Assembly (NCBI RefSeq): GCF_018919165.1
Contig: NZ_JAHLQM010000002.1
Span: 97,212 to 161,211, forward strand
DNA length: 64,000 bases
Direction of reading: 5' to 3'
DNA from: Amphibacillus sp. MSJ-3
Lineage (GTDB): Bacteria > Bacillota > Bacilli > Bacillales > Amphibacillaceae
Shown: in pieces, positions 1-7,988 of the stretch
Numbering within the stretch: the stretch's first letter is position 1
Layout: every line of letters begins with the position of its first letter
The notes under the pieces: generated by a model
Seen by the model: the letters and a program-made list of their open reading frames with translations, nothing else
The model's database searches: none
Told to the model about the DNA's origin: nothing
Position numbers and translations under genes: made by a program

Positions 1-1973
1 GATTGCGGTTCTCTTAATCTATTCTCTGGAAATGGAATAGGCTCAGTACGAATGGTGGCATCTGCTGCTTTATTATGAATCCCTTTGGAATTATCAGCGG
101 TAACACCTGAATCACCAAACATATAATTTCCCGAAACATACCAGGAGCTTGGACTACCAAAGATACCTGGGTTGACAATTCTATTTTTGACATTATTATA
201 TGTACCTGGTCCAGGTTTCATATAATTATTAACGATATTTACATCTGAATAATTACCACCGTATATTGAGTTAGATTCCCAGTTATAAATAATATTATTA
301 TTAAAGTCTACATTCGTTTGCCCAGGTGTAGAACCACCTATTCTCGGGTTTCTATTCGTATGTGATGCGATAATGTTGTTAAAGTAAGTCGCATTTTTCC
401 CACCAAAAATACCACCATAACCATGCTTACCTTTCACATGCGCACCCATTGTTAAACTCTCACTAATAATACTATTCTGAACCGTTATATTTTCGCTTCG
501 ATAAATTGATAATGTTTCATCTGTCGACCAGCTAGTTGAAATATGATCAAGGATGATATCCTTCGCATCAACCCCACCGATCCCATCAGGTTCATCGTAT
601 GAATTCGTGACACCTGGTCGAATTCTGATATAGCGAATGATTATATTTTCTGACCCACCAATATCCAAGTCGTAATTTGCTAGTGTTATTCCGTCACCAG
701 GTGCCGTTTGGCCGGCAATGGTAATATTTTTTGCTTTTATGCTTAGACCGTCTTTTAAATAAATTGTACCCGACACATCAAAAGTAATCGTTCTATTTCC
801 CTTACTTAAGGCATGTCTTAATGAACCTTCAATTGGCTCTTCACCAGGACCATAGTCTTCTAAGGTTGTAACAGTATATACTTCCTGTCCTCTACCACCT
901 GTTGTATATTTTCCGCCACCTTCAGCCCCAGGGAAGGCAAGGATTCTCTCTGTATCATCTTTAACATCGACCGAATATACATCTGATGCTGTTGACCCTT
1001 TCGCATTATTTGCCTCGACAAGGAAATAATACGTTCCATCACTAAGGACATCCACTTTTGCATAGGTCAACACTTGGTCTGTAGCACCTACAATCGGCTC
1101 AAATGGGCCTTCAGGATCTGTAGCCATTTTAACAGTATAAGATTTTGCACCTTCAACCGGATCCCAATCAAGGAAGACTGAAAGCTCATCTGTACTCACA
1201 TCAATATCCTCTATCTTAGATGGCGGTGTATCAGGATTAAGTAGTGAGTCATCTATTCCTTCATACACTTTTAAATTATCAAAATATGATGAAGTCGCCT
1301 GTCCGCCTGGTGCCATCGTCAATACTCTAGTAATCCCAGTCGCATTTAAGAATCTCCAACCATAAGTTGGCATAACAACATCATTGATGACAGGGGTTGC
1401 CTGCTGATTCTCTGGATCTACTAATAGTTTGATATTGTACCAAGTATTTAATTGGAAATCATCATCAAGTATTTCATGACCACCTGGAATTGAATAGCCT
1501 AAAATATTCTTTCCACCAATATTTCTTAATTCAATCTCAGCCGCTACCGTACTACCATCTAAGGTTCTTAAAACCTTAGTAGAATGGCCAAACTCTTCTG
1601 CCATAAAATCAAGTTCTACGGTAAATGGCTTCTCTTGACGGGGAATATCTTTGACAACCGCCACTGCGGTATCACCCAAGTCTTCAACAAATATGACGTT
1701 TCCATTCTCGTCAAGAGGATCTTTCACAACTCTCGGTATACTTTTTATTGTTCCATCCTTATTCCAAGCATCTAGTACACTGTAATTATCTGACTCTGGG
1801 AAATCCTCAACAGCAGTATCTAGCTCCTTGTCCTCAAAGTCATCATCTACAAGATACACTCGATCAGATTCCTCTGCTTTTGAGTTATTATCAGCTAGAA
1901 CAACTATGTTCGTAGATGATAAAAGTAAAAAAAGAGATAAAACAATTGCTAAGGTCTTTCTGAGTTTCCTCAT
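1..1973 (-). CDS. Secreted PL1-family pectate lyase with FN3 domain (3' end beyond window)
   Basis: Reading the minus strand from an ATG at 1973 gives an open frame of 657 codons that runs off the left edge. It starts 6 nt after a GAGGAGG ribosome site. Residues 1-27 form a signal peptide ending in VLA. Residues ~40-235 look like a LamG/concanavalin-type beta-sandwich, ~255-340 like a fibronectin type III domain. From ~345 the PL1 right-handed beta-helix begins with FPGAEGGG and GGRGQEVY, and contains SGTI, NITIAGQTAPG, ILDHISTSWSTDE and SHTNRNPRIGG, the last holding the Arg expected of the PL1 active site. Family knowledge: eliminative cleavage of homogalacturonan outside the cell. It is the only depolymerase in the window with an export signal. 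It follows the importer operon but has its own cre box. The missing 3' part could hold further domains. Confidence 0.88.
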   Translation of the reverse strand, partial: MRKLRKTLAIVLSLFLLLSSTNIVVLADNNSKAEESDRVYLVDDDFEDKELDTAVEDFPESDNYSVLDAWNKDGTIKSIPRVVKDPLDENGNVIFVEDLGDTAVAVVKDIPRQEKPFTVELDFMAEEFGHSTKVLRTLDGSTVAAEIELRNIGGKNILGYSIPGGHEILDDDFQLNTWYNIKLLVDPENQQATPVINDVVMPTYGWRFLNATGITRVLTMAPGGQATSSYFDNLKVYEGIDDSLLNPDTPPSKIEDIDVSTDELSVFLDWDPVEGAKSYTVKMATDPEGPFEPIVGATDQVLTYAKVDVLSDGTYYFLVEANNAKGSTASDVYSVDVKDDTERILAFPGAEGGGKYTTGGRGQEVYTVTTLEDYGPGEEPIEGSLRHALSKGNRTITFDVSGTIYLKDGLSIKAKNITIAGQTAPGDGITLANYDLDIGGSENIIIRYIRIRPGVTNSYDEPDGIGGVDAKDIILDHISTSWSTDETLSIYRSENITVQNSIISESLTMGAHVKGKHGYGGIFGGKNATYFNNIIASHTNRNPRIGGSTPGQTNVDFNNNIIYNWESNSIYGGNYSDVNIVNNYMKPGPGTYNNVKNRIVNPGIFGSPSSWYVSGNYMFGDSGVTADNSKGIHNKAADATIRTEPIPFPENRLREPQ

Positions 1974-2084
1974 CTCCAGCCTCCTCATGTAATAATAGTC
2001 CCTTAGATAATCACTACTAAATAGATATCTATTTATACTCTTAATTATATTGTTTTATGTTTAACATATTTTGTCGTAAGCCTA

Positions 2085-2098
2085 TGTTAACGCTTTCA
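2085..2098 (-). promoter_or_regulatory. cre site upstream of the pectate lyase gene
   Basis: Minus-strand TGAAAGCGTTAACA fits the CcpA operator consensus TGNAANCGNTNNCA at every fixed position. It lies in the 135-bp gap between the DUF624 gene and the lyase start, so the lyase is probably transcribed from its own catabolite-repressed promoter as well as by read-through. A TATAAT lies downstream of it, but I see no well-spaced -35. Confidence 0.75.
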
Positions 2099-2108
2099 CT
2101 TATTGTGT

Positions 2109-2741
2109 TTATTGAATAACTGAAGCCTTATCCTCTATTTTACAAACTACCTTTATTGTGATATGCATCAATATAAGGCAAGGTAGACTGATTGAAAAGA
2201 ACAAGACTAGTCCCGGAAAGGGGCTGAATAAAAAATGGATAACTAGTAAACTGATCACAAATAACAAACCATAATGAAGATTTGATAATCCAATTAACAG
2301 GGCATATTTAAAATAATTGATAAATGTTGTTTGGCAAGAGATGAGTGTTGGCCAAATAAAGATAACTATCAATATAAATAGGCTGGTCATTACAAGATAA
2401 AAAACAAACATGAAATAGAAAGAAGTATCCGGTAAAAACGGTAATGTTATCAATCCATAGCTAAGAACGATTGTCCCTAGAATTAGGATAAAGCCAACCC
2501 CATTTGCCACAATAAAATTCTGGCGATAATGATGATAAAATTGCTTAACTTTAGGTAAGGATAAATCTTTAGTTTGGCATATTTCCTTTAATATAGAGAG
2601 TAAGGAAAGTGTCGCAGGTGCCCAACCAAATATAATCAATCCTAGCAGTGTAAAACTAAGCCATAAAATATTCAACCAAGCTAATACCATTAGCCATTCA
2701 AGTAAATGATAAATACCAGTACCAACCTTACTCACATTCAT
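2109..2741 (-). CDS. DUF624 (YesL-family) membrane protein
   Basis: 210 residues with about five or six hydrophobic spans and the N-terminal DUF624 pattern: a helix followed by LNILWLSFTLLGLIIFGWAPAT. YesL/YesV-type proteins are typically encoded beside CUT1 sugar importers and pectin enzymes in Bacillaceae. No biochemical role is established, and they are guessed to help the permease or regulate uptake. It lies 35 bp after the second permease gene, in the same direction, so it is probably the fourth gene of the importer operon. The start is preceded by a purine-rich AGGGTGAAGTGAA. A second family member is at 43498-44178. Confidence 0.85.
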   Translation of the reverse strand: MNVSKVGTGIYHLLEWLMVLAWLNILWLSFTLLGLIIFGWAPATLSLLSILKEICQTKDLSLPKVKQFYHHYRQNFIVANGVGFILILGTIVLSYGLITLPFLPDTSFYFMFVFYLVMTSLFILIVIFIWPTLISCQTTFINYFKYALLIGLSNLHYGLLFVISLLVIHFLFSPFPGLVLFFSISLPCLILMHITIKVVCKIEDKASVIQ

Positions 2742-2776
2742 TTCACTTCACCCTAGTCACTTATATTCTGGTTGCA

Positions 2777-3622
2777 TTACTTTAATCCCGTTGTCGCAAT
2801 ACCTTCAACTAAGTATTTTTGAAAGAAAGCAAAGATTAATAACTGTGGTAATAAGGATAAGGATGACATAGCTAATAAAGGACCCCAAGATGTAGCCCCC
2901 GAAGAGTCCATAAAGTTTCTCAATGCAATGGTTACTGTATGAAGGCTCGCATTATTTAAATAAATCAATGGCGCTAGAAAGTCATCCCATGTCCACATGA
3001 AACAAAATAAAGCTACCGTCACTAATGCCGGTTTCAACAATGGCAAAATAACTCGCCAGTAAATATCAAATTTATTAGCACCATCCATAATGGCTGCTTC
3101 ATCTAGTTCGCGTGGTATTCCACGAATAAATTGAATTAACAGAAAGATAAAAAAAGGTTGACCACCCATTAAACCAGGTAACAATAATGGATAAAAGGTA
3201 TTTACCCAACCTATTTTATTGAAGATAATATACTGTGGAATCAATGTGACTTGTACAGGCAACATGATCGTCCCCATTAAGCAGGCAAACAGTATTTTAC
3301 TGTATTTAAAATCAATTCTTGCAAAGCCATAAGCAACAACACTTCCTGTTAAGAGCGTCCCAATGACAACAATTGATGTAACAAAAAAGGAGTTTTTAAA
3401 GAAGGTAGAAAAACCAATTCCACCAAATCCAGCCCATCCTTCAGAATAGTTTTCCCAAATAAATTCACTTGGCCATAAAGAGATCGCATGATTAAAGATT
3501 TCCGATGCAGGTTTTAGGGAACTTGCAAACATCCAAAGAATTGGATAAATCATTGCAAGCCCTAAACCAATCGTAAAGATATAGAAAATAATATCCCCTA
3601 GTAGACGCTTGTTTTTCCGCAT
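2777..3622 (-). CDS. Carbohydrate ABC importer permease, MalG/YesQ-like
   Basis: 281 residues, six predicted membrane spans. The inner-membrane 'EAA' loop that docks the ATPase reads ELDEAAIMDGANKFDIYWRV at ~190-209, followed by ILPLLKPAL. This is the shorter, MalG-type half of a CUT1 importer. Its ATG overlaps the TAA of the preceding permease by one base (TAATG), so the two are translationally coupled. With the binding protein at 4637 and the partner at 3622 it forms a YesOPQ-like oligosaccharide importer. In Bacillus subtilis such importers serve pectin-derived oligogalacturonides or RG fragments. That substrate is inferred here from the neighbouring pectate lyase. No ATPase gene is present. 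Confidence 0.9.
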   Translation of the reverse strand: MRKNKRLLGDIIFYIFTIGLGLAMIYPILWMFASSLKPASEIFNHAISLWPSEFIWENYSEGWAGFGGIGFSTFFKNSFFVTSIVVIGTLLTGSVVAYGFARIDFKYSKILFACLMGTIMLPVQVTLIPQYIIFNKIGWVNTFYPLLLPGLMGGQPFFIFLLIQFIRGIPRELDEAAIMDGANKFDIYWRVILPLLKPALVTVALFCFMWTWDDFLAPLIYLNNASLHTVTIALRNFMDSSGATSWGPLLAMSSLSLLPQLLIFAFFQKYLVEGIATTGLK

Positions 3623-4569
3623 TAGTAACGCCCCCCATCTTGGTAAAAGACCCAGTACTTAGATGTCATAAAGAATATCAAGGTAATGACTGCTATAATC
3701 ATGAGCAAGACCCAGGCCATGGCAGAAGCATAACCCATTCTTAAATATTCAAAAGCTGTTTCATAAAGGTAAACCGCATAAAAGAGTGTCTCATCTAGGG
3801 GCCCACCACCGGTAATTAAATAAGATTGAGTAAACGTCATAAAACCATTAATGGTTTGCATAACTAAATTAAAAAAGATTACTGGCGTTAACATTGGCAA
3901 GGTAATATGGAAAAACTGTTTAACTTTAGTTGCACCATCAACACTTGCAGCCTCATATAACTCTTTCGGAATTTGACGGAGCCCAGCTAAAAAGATAATC
4001 ATTGGTGAACCAAATTGCCAAATGACCAATATAATTAGCACCAGTAAGGCTGTATCTGGATTACCAATTAAGTTTCCTTCTGCTATATTTAACATTGATA
4101 ATATTTGTGTTATCGCCCCTTGACGGCCAAAGAGCTGCTTCCAAACAACCGCGATCGCTACACTTCCGCCAATAATTGAAGGGATATAGTAAATAGCTGA
4201 AAACAAAGAGCTGCCCTTTCGCCCTGTATTAAAGAGCATAGCAACCGCCAATGCAAAAATAAGTTTTGCAGGAACAGAAATAAAGACAAACTTGAAGGTG
4301 ATTTCTAATGATTTCAAAAATCGCCCATCACTGAATAGGGCCCGATAATTATCTAATCCAACCCAATTAGGTGAAGATAATAAGTTATAATCGGTAAAAG
4401 ACAAATAGAATGAGGCGATCATCGGCCCAACAATTAGTAGGATAAAGCCAATTAACCAGGGGGATATACTTAAGTAACCAGCTAAATGATCCGAACCCTT
4501 TCGATGAGATTCTAACTTTAAACGACTTGTGTCACTCATTTTTTTCTTTGCCATCCCTTTCATCATCAT
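3622..4569 (-). CDS. Carbohydrate ABC importer permease, MalF/YesP-like
   Basis: 315 residues with a short basic cytoplasmic leader, then six membrane spans. The EAA loop is ELYEAASVDGATKVKQFFHI, followed by TLPMLTP. It pairs with the downstream MalG-type subunit. The start is uncertain: ATGs at 4569, 4566, 4563, 4554 and 4539 are all in frame, and none has a convincing ribosome site at normal spacing. Translation may depend on the transcript structure just upstream, since a 16-bp perfect stem-loop (4589-4629) separates this gene from the binding-protein gene. Confidence 0.9.
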   Translation of the reverse strand: MMMKGMAKKKMSDTSRLKLESHRKGSDHLAGYLSISPWLIGFILLIVGPMIASFYLSFTDYNLLSSPNWVGLDNYRALFSDGRFLKSLEITFKFVFISVPAKLIFALAVAMLFNTGRKGSSLFSAIYYIPSIIGGSVAIAVVWKQLFGRQGAITQILSMLNIAEGNLIGNPDTALLVLIILVIWQFGSPMIIFLAGLRQIPKELYEAASVDGATKVKQFFHITLPMLTPVIFFNLVMQTINGFMTFTQSYLITGGGPLDETLFYAVYLYETAFEYLRMGYASAMAWVLLMIIAVITLIFFMTSKYWVFYQDGGRY

Positions 4570-4588
4570 TTTTTTTACAGGAATTCCA

Positions 4589-4629
4589 AAAGCGATTATT
4601 TAAAACCAAGTTATTTAAATAATCGCTTT
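4589..4629 (-). other. 16-bp perfect stem-loop between binding-protein and permease genes
   Basis: Arms AAAGCGATTATTTAAA (4589-4604) and TTTAAATAATCGCTTT (4614-4629) are exact inverted repeats around a 9-nt loop. The structure begins only 8 nt after the binding-protein stop codon and has no T-run, so it is more likely an mRNA 3'-end protector or partial attenuator than a full terminator. Such elements set a high binding protein to permease ratio in many ABC operons. Confidence 0.75.
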
Positions 4630-4636
4630 ATCTTAA

Positions 4637-5950
4637 CTAATTCAAGATATTTAATGCTTCATTCATAAACTGATCTGCCGCCTCTTCAGGTGTCAATTGA
4701 CTATATTTTAAGGATTCTAAAATTCGATCAAAGGCACCGCGTACTTCTGTTTCTCCTGGAGGGGAGAGTGGATCTGCTTCTTTTGCGTATTCAGCAACAA
4801 CTTCTAAATAAGCAAATGTCTTTTCGACAGAATCTGTTACTTTATCACTTAAATGTTCACGGACAACAGATGAAATTGGTACACCTCGCTCAGCCTGTAA
4901 AATCTCATTTGCCTCTAAATTGTTAGTGAAAAAGTCAATAAACTTCGCCGCTGCTTCTTGATGTTCTGAATGCTCTGTAATTGAGAAGGACATACTTGGT
5001 CTAATATAGTTGGCATGAACACCATCCAAAGCTGGTAAAATCGTTAAATCTAGTTCATAATCGGTACCTTGTGAAATGCCAATAAGTTGGTTACTGGCAG
5101 CTGTTTGAACAACAGATGTACCTTCCTGAACCATTGAGTTACCCCCTTCAATATATGACATCATCAAATCGTGTGAAGGTGCGGCACCATCTTCGACCAT
5201 TTTTTGTACCCACTCAAAATATGAGACAAGCACCTCTTTATCAAATCCTAATCCATTTCCCTCCTCATTATAGAAAGACATATCATGTTGTCTTGCATAG
5301 TTATTAAACAATTCGTACTCTGCATTAGCAAAGTCATAGCCAAAATACTCTCCGCCTTCAGCCTCAACCGCTTCTTTAATCGCTAAGTTTATTTCATATA
5401 AATCGTCATAGGTAAAGCCTGGTTCAAGCTCAAAACCATGTTCGGCTAATAAATCTTCGTTATACACCAAAGCCAATGCATTTGCTCCCAGAGAGACAGC
5501 CAGTACACGATCACCATCATGATTAATTTCTTGATAAACATCATCAACATCACTTAAGTCAATCTCTCCATCATTAATTAATGGTGCTAAATCAACTAGT
5601 AGATCATTGTTGTTATATTCATTTAAATAAGCATTATCCATTGCAATCACATCAGGTAAGTTACTCCCTGCAGCTTGGGTATTTAAACGTTCCCAATATC
5701 CATCCCAGCCCGTATACTCTGGCTGAACTTTAATTCCGGGATTCAATTCCTCAAACAGTTTAATCGCCTCTAGTGTCATATCATGACGCTCTTGATTCCC
5801 CCACCAAGCTACACGAATGACCGTTTCCCCACCACTATCTTCTTCTGTTTGTGAAGCCCCATCCTTTGAAGTTGTCTCACCTTCACTCCCCCCACATGCT
5901 GTCAGTAAAAAAATTGTAGAAAGTAATAAAAACAATAACCTTTTCTTCAT
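4637..5950 (-). CDS. Sugar-binding lipoprotein of ABC importer, YesO-like
   Basis: 437 residues. An N-terminal lipoprotein signal ends in LLTAC, with the lipidated Cys at about residue 19, followed by a Gly/Ser/Glu linker. The body has the extracellular solute-binding family 1 pattern: IRVAWWGNQERHDMT, LNTQAAGSNLPDVIAMD and a C-terminal helical region ending AADQFMNEALNIL. Role: captures oligosaccharide at the outer face of the membrane and delivers it to the permease pair. ATG at 5950 follows GGAGGAGAAGAGCAA. First gene of the importer operon, it has a cre-like box and a -10 just upstream. Pectic oligosaccharide specificity is inferred from context only. Confidence 0.9.
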   Translation of the reverse strand: MKKRLLFLLLSTIFLLTACGGSEGETTSKDGASQTEEDSGGETVIRVAWWGNQERHDMTLEAIKLFEELNPGIKVQPEYTGWDGYWERLNTQAAGSNLPDVIAMDNAYLNEYNNNDLLVDLAPLINDGEIDLSDVDDVYQEINHDGDRVLAVSLGANALALVYNEDLLAEHGFELEPGFTYDDLYEINLAIKEAVEAEGGEYFGYDFANAEYELFNNYARQHDMSFYNEEGNGLGFDKEVLVSYFEWVQKMVEDGAAPSHDLMMSYIEGGNSMVQEGTSVVQTAASNQLIGISQGTDYELDLTILPALDGVHANYIRPSMSFSITEHSEHQEAAAKFIDFFTNNLEANEILQAERGVPISSVVREHLSDKVTDSVEKTFAYLEVVAEYAKEADPLSPPGETEVRGAFDRILESLKYSQLTPEEAADQFMNEALNILN

Positions 5951-5975
5951 TTGCTCTTCTCCTCCTACTGATTTA

Positions 5976-6001
5976 AGTAACCGCTTACATTGTCGATTAT
6001 A
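5976..6001 (-). promoter_or_regulatory. Importer promoter -10 with overlapping downstream cre/LacI-type operator
   Basis: Minus-strand TATAAT at 6001-5996 is followed directly by ATGTAAGCGGTTACT (5990-5976), which fits WTGNAANCGNWNNCW at every fixed position. The operator would sit on the start point and block initiation or elongation. No good -35 is visible, suggesting an activator. Almost the same 15-mer lies in the kdgA promoter (20293-20307), so it might instead be a pathway-specific operator. Confidence 0.65.
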
Positions 6002-6417
6002 AATTAGTCTTCATCTTATTAGTAGATAAGAAAAGTTAAAAAACGATTGAAAAACAATACAAATCTAACAAAGTGGTTGGTTTATTTTATAACAAAGCAA
6101 ATTAAACCCAACTGATTTTCCGCCATTCTCCTTCACTCTATTTACTTAGAGGAGAGGTGCATGATAAAGAGAAAGCTTAGGGGCTATGTGCTTAGTATGA
6201 CTCTAAAAGACTGATTAATGAGTTTATTAGATAAAAAGAAAGGCCTTATTCAGTCAATTTCATCGTTACCAAATTCAATGAAAATCTGAATGCCTAAACC
6301 CATAGGCCTTATGTTGTTTAAATAAACTAACAATCAGACTATGCTATAATAGACTCAAATGATTCGATAAAGTAAAAGTTCAAAATCTAAATTATTCTAA
6401 CTAGAGGAGGAGCATAT
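6002..6417. other. Intergenic region between divergent importer and phosphatase genes
   Basis: No gene is seen. On the plus strand, TGCTATAAT at 6342-6350 is an extended -10 for the downstream phosphatase gene, with only a weak -35 (ATAAAC). Around 6238-6312, AGGCCTTATTCAG is followed by CTGAAT and then ATAGGCCTTA, an imperfect hairpin that could be a leader or a remnant. The rest is unremarkable AT-rich sequence. Confidence 0.5.
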
Positions 6418-7233
6418 ATGGATAAAATTATACAGAAACAGATTTTCTCACAAGCAAAAGAATGGGTTTTAGCAGCTGGGGAAATCATTCGTACAAAAAT
6501 GAATGATCCACTAATCATCGAAACAAAATCGAGTCCTAAAGATTTGGTCACTGAGATTGATAAAGAAGTTGAGCGCTTTTTAGCTACTAAGATCAGAGAA
6601 ACCTTTCCAGACCATCTTATATTTAGTGAAGAAGGGTATGGAGATCAGCTAAAATCACTTGACGGAACGATTTGGATTATTGATCCGATTGATGGAACTA
6701 TGAATTTTATTGAACAAAAACGAAACTTTGCAATATCCATTGGCATTTTCCATAATGGCGTTGGCGAAATTGGCTTAGTCTATGACTGTATGGCAAACAA
6801 TCTCTACACAGGATTAAAAGGCCAAGGAGCTTTTAAAAATGATCAAAAGCTACCCCATTTAACAGAAAACTTAAAACTTGAAGAAGCCATCTTAGGTTTT
6901 AACCACTATTGGTTATGTGAAAACGACGTCATCGATGAACGCATCATGCAACAATTAGTAAAGAAAATTCTCGGTTCAAGAACTTATGGTTCTGCCGCTT
7001 TGAAACTCGCCTTTATTGCGGAGGGAATCATTGATGGTTATCTAACCATGAATCTTGCACCTTGGGACATCGCAGGTGGAATGGTCATTGCAAATGAAGT
7101 GGGTGCTGTCTCTACCAATTTAGATGGTAAACCAATCAATATGTTAACAAGGGACTCCACACTAACCTGTCATCCTGCAATTCAAAGTGAGATTATAAAT
7201 GACTATCTACAAAAAGGGAAAAAAGTTAACTAA
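6418..7233 (+). CDS. Inositol monophosphatase family phosphatase (SuhB/YktC-like)
   Basis: 271 residues, close to the usual ~265. The metal-binding signatures of the family are present: DLVTEIDKEVE near the N-terminus, FSEEGYGD (~residue 71), IWIIDPIDGTMNFI (~86-99) and the C-terminal WDIAGGMVIANEVG (~218). Family reaction: Mg-dependent hydrolysis of inositol-1-phosphate or related sugar phosphates in the cytosol; the true substrate is not known. Ribosome site AGAGGAGGAGC precedes ATG at 6418. It is a single gene with its own promoter, divergent from the importer. The next same-strand gene is far away, so no operon context helps. Confidence 0.9.
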   Translation: MDKIIQKQIFSQAKEWVLAAGEIIRTKMNDPLIIETKSSPKDLVTEIDKEVERFLATKIRETFPDHLIFSEEGYGDQLKSLDGTIWIIDPIDGTMNFIEQKRNFAISIGIFHNGVGEIGLVYDCMANNLYTGLKGQGAFKNDQKLPHLTENLKLEEAILGFNHYWLCENDVIDERIMQQLVKKILGSRTYGSAALKLAFIAEGIIDGYLTMNLAPWDIAGGMVIANEVGAVSTNLDGKPINMLTRDSTLTCHPAIQSEIINDYLQKGKKVN

Positions 7234-7243
7234 AAAAAGTAAC

Positions 7244-7318
7244 ATAATGGGGCTGAGACAAAACGAGACCCTAATCATGAAAAATGGTTCTGATTACATG
7301 GAAATTGTAATCAGAACC
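7244..7318 (+). terminator. Hairpin downstream of the phosphatase gene
   Basis: After a GGGGCTGAGACAAAAC stretch, GGTTCTGATTACA (7286-7298) pairs perfectly with TGTAATCAGAACC (7306-7318), loop 7 nt. The sequence after it is only moderately T-rich, so terminator function is plausible but not certain. The GGGGCTGAGACAAAAC phrase recurs near hairpins in Firmicutes genomes by my recollection. Confidence 0.45.
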
Positions 7319-7544
7319 ACATTATCCTATCTTATGTATATAAACGCCCAGTTTAGCCTTGTTAATAGTGGTAAACTTCTATAATTTCGCCGCCATTAAG
7401 GCAAATCCGCCTTCATTCTGTACTTTGAATTTACCTCTTAAAGACACCAAAATTAGCCTTCAAAAACTTAAAGAACGGCCAAGATCAATTTTACCTTGTC
7501 CGCAGTTTTATCAGCCTTTTCCTCTCATATATTTTTTTGTGTTT

Positions 7545-7805
7545 CCCCTTATGATCCACTATCAGGAACACCAACCAAGTGATTGGAAGGTCGGCTGACA
7601 ACTCCTACGGAAAAAGTGCGAGTCCGAAAATCCTTATTACGACACGGCAGTGGGGCAATAAGGAATGTTAGACTAAAACCGCCACGTCCTGTGGCAACGT
7701 CTAACTGACCCACATCCTGTGCGCCCGAGGCCGTACCCACGGAAAGCGTCCACCCAGGGTGTAAATCACGGAGTGACACATCTAAACCATTTAAATCGTG
7801 ATGAC
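7545..7805 (+). repeat. GC-rich structured intergenic repeat of a Bacillaceae type
   Basis: A block of ~260 bp is clearly more GC-rich than its surroundings and has no convincing reading frame. It contains phrases I recall from dispersed Bacillaceae intergenic repeats: CTCCTACGG, GAGGCCGTACCC and CACGGAAAGCG. It folds well: CCTTATT (7632-7638) pairs with AATAAGG (7657-7663); TTAGAC (7668-7673) with GTCTAA (7699-7704), enclosing GCCAC/GTGGC (7681-7685/7691-7695). It could be a decayed mobile repeat or a structured RNA. The 7319-7544 stretch before it is featureless. Confidence 0.5.
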
Positions 7806-7938
7806 TTATATAAATGATCATAAGATCAAAAAGGAATCCAGTATTTAATGAATTCCCTTTTGATTTTAGCTAAGTTATATTCCAGTCTCATTTTGTCTGA
7901 CAGATGTATAGGGACAGTTTTAGCAAGTAGATGCCCTA

Positions 7939-7988
7939 GAGTCCCTTGAACCAATCGGTCCGTTACTGTCACTTGTACTACGATAAAA
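7939..7988 (+). repeat. Fragment of the dispersed intergenic repeat family
   Basis: TTGAACCAATCGGTCCGTTA followed by CTGTCACTTG and a degenerate ACTACGATAAA matches the core of the tandem units at 55291-55771 (TTGAACCAATCGGGCCGTTA, CTGTCAGTTG). It abuts the stop codon of the membrane protein gene. Confidence 0.6.

Noticed and set aside
7549..7821. 90-codon minus-strand frame in the GC-rich block
   Set aside because: No ribosome site and lies wholly within the structured repeat; the frame is explained by GC-rich composition.
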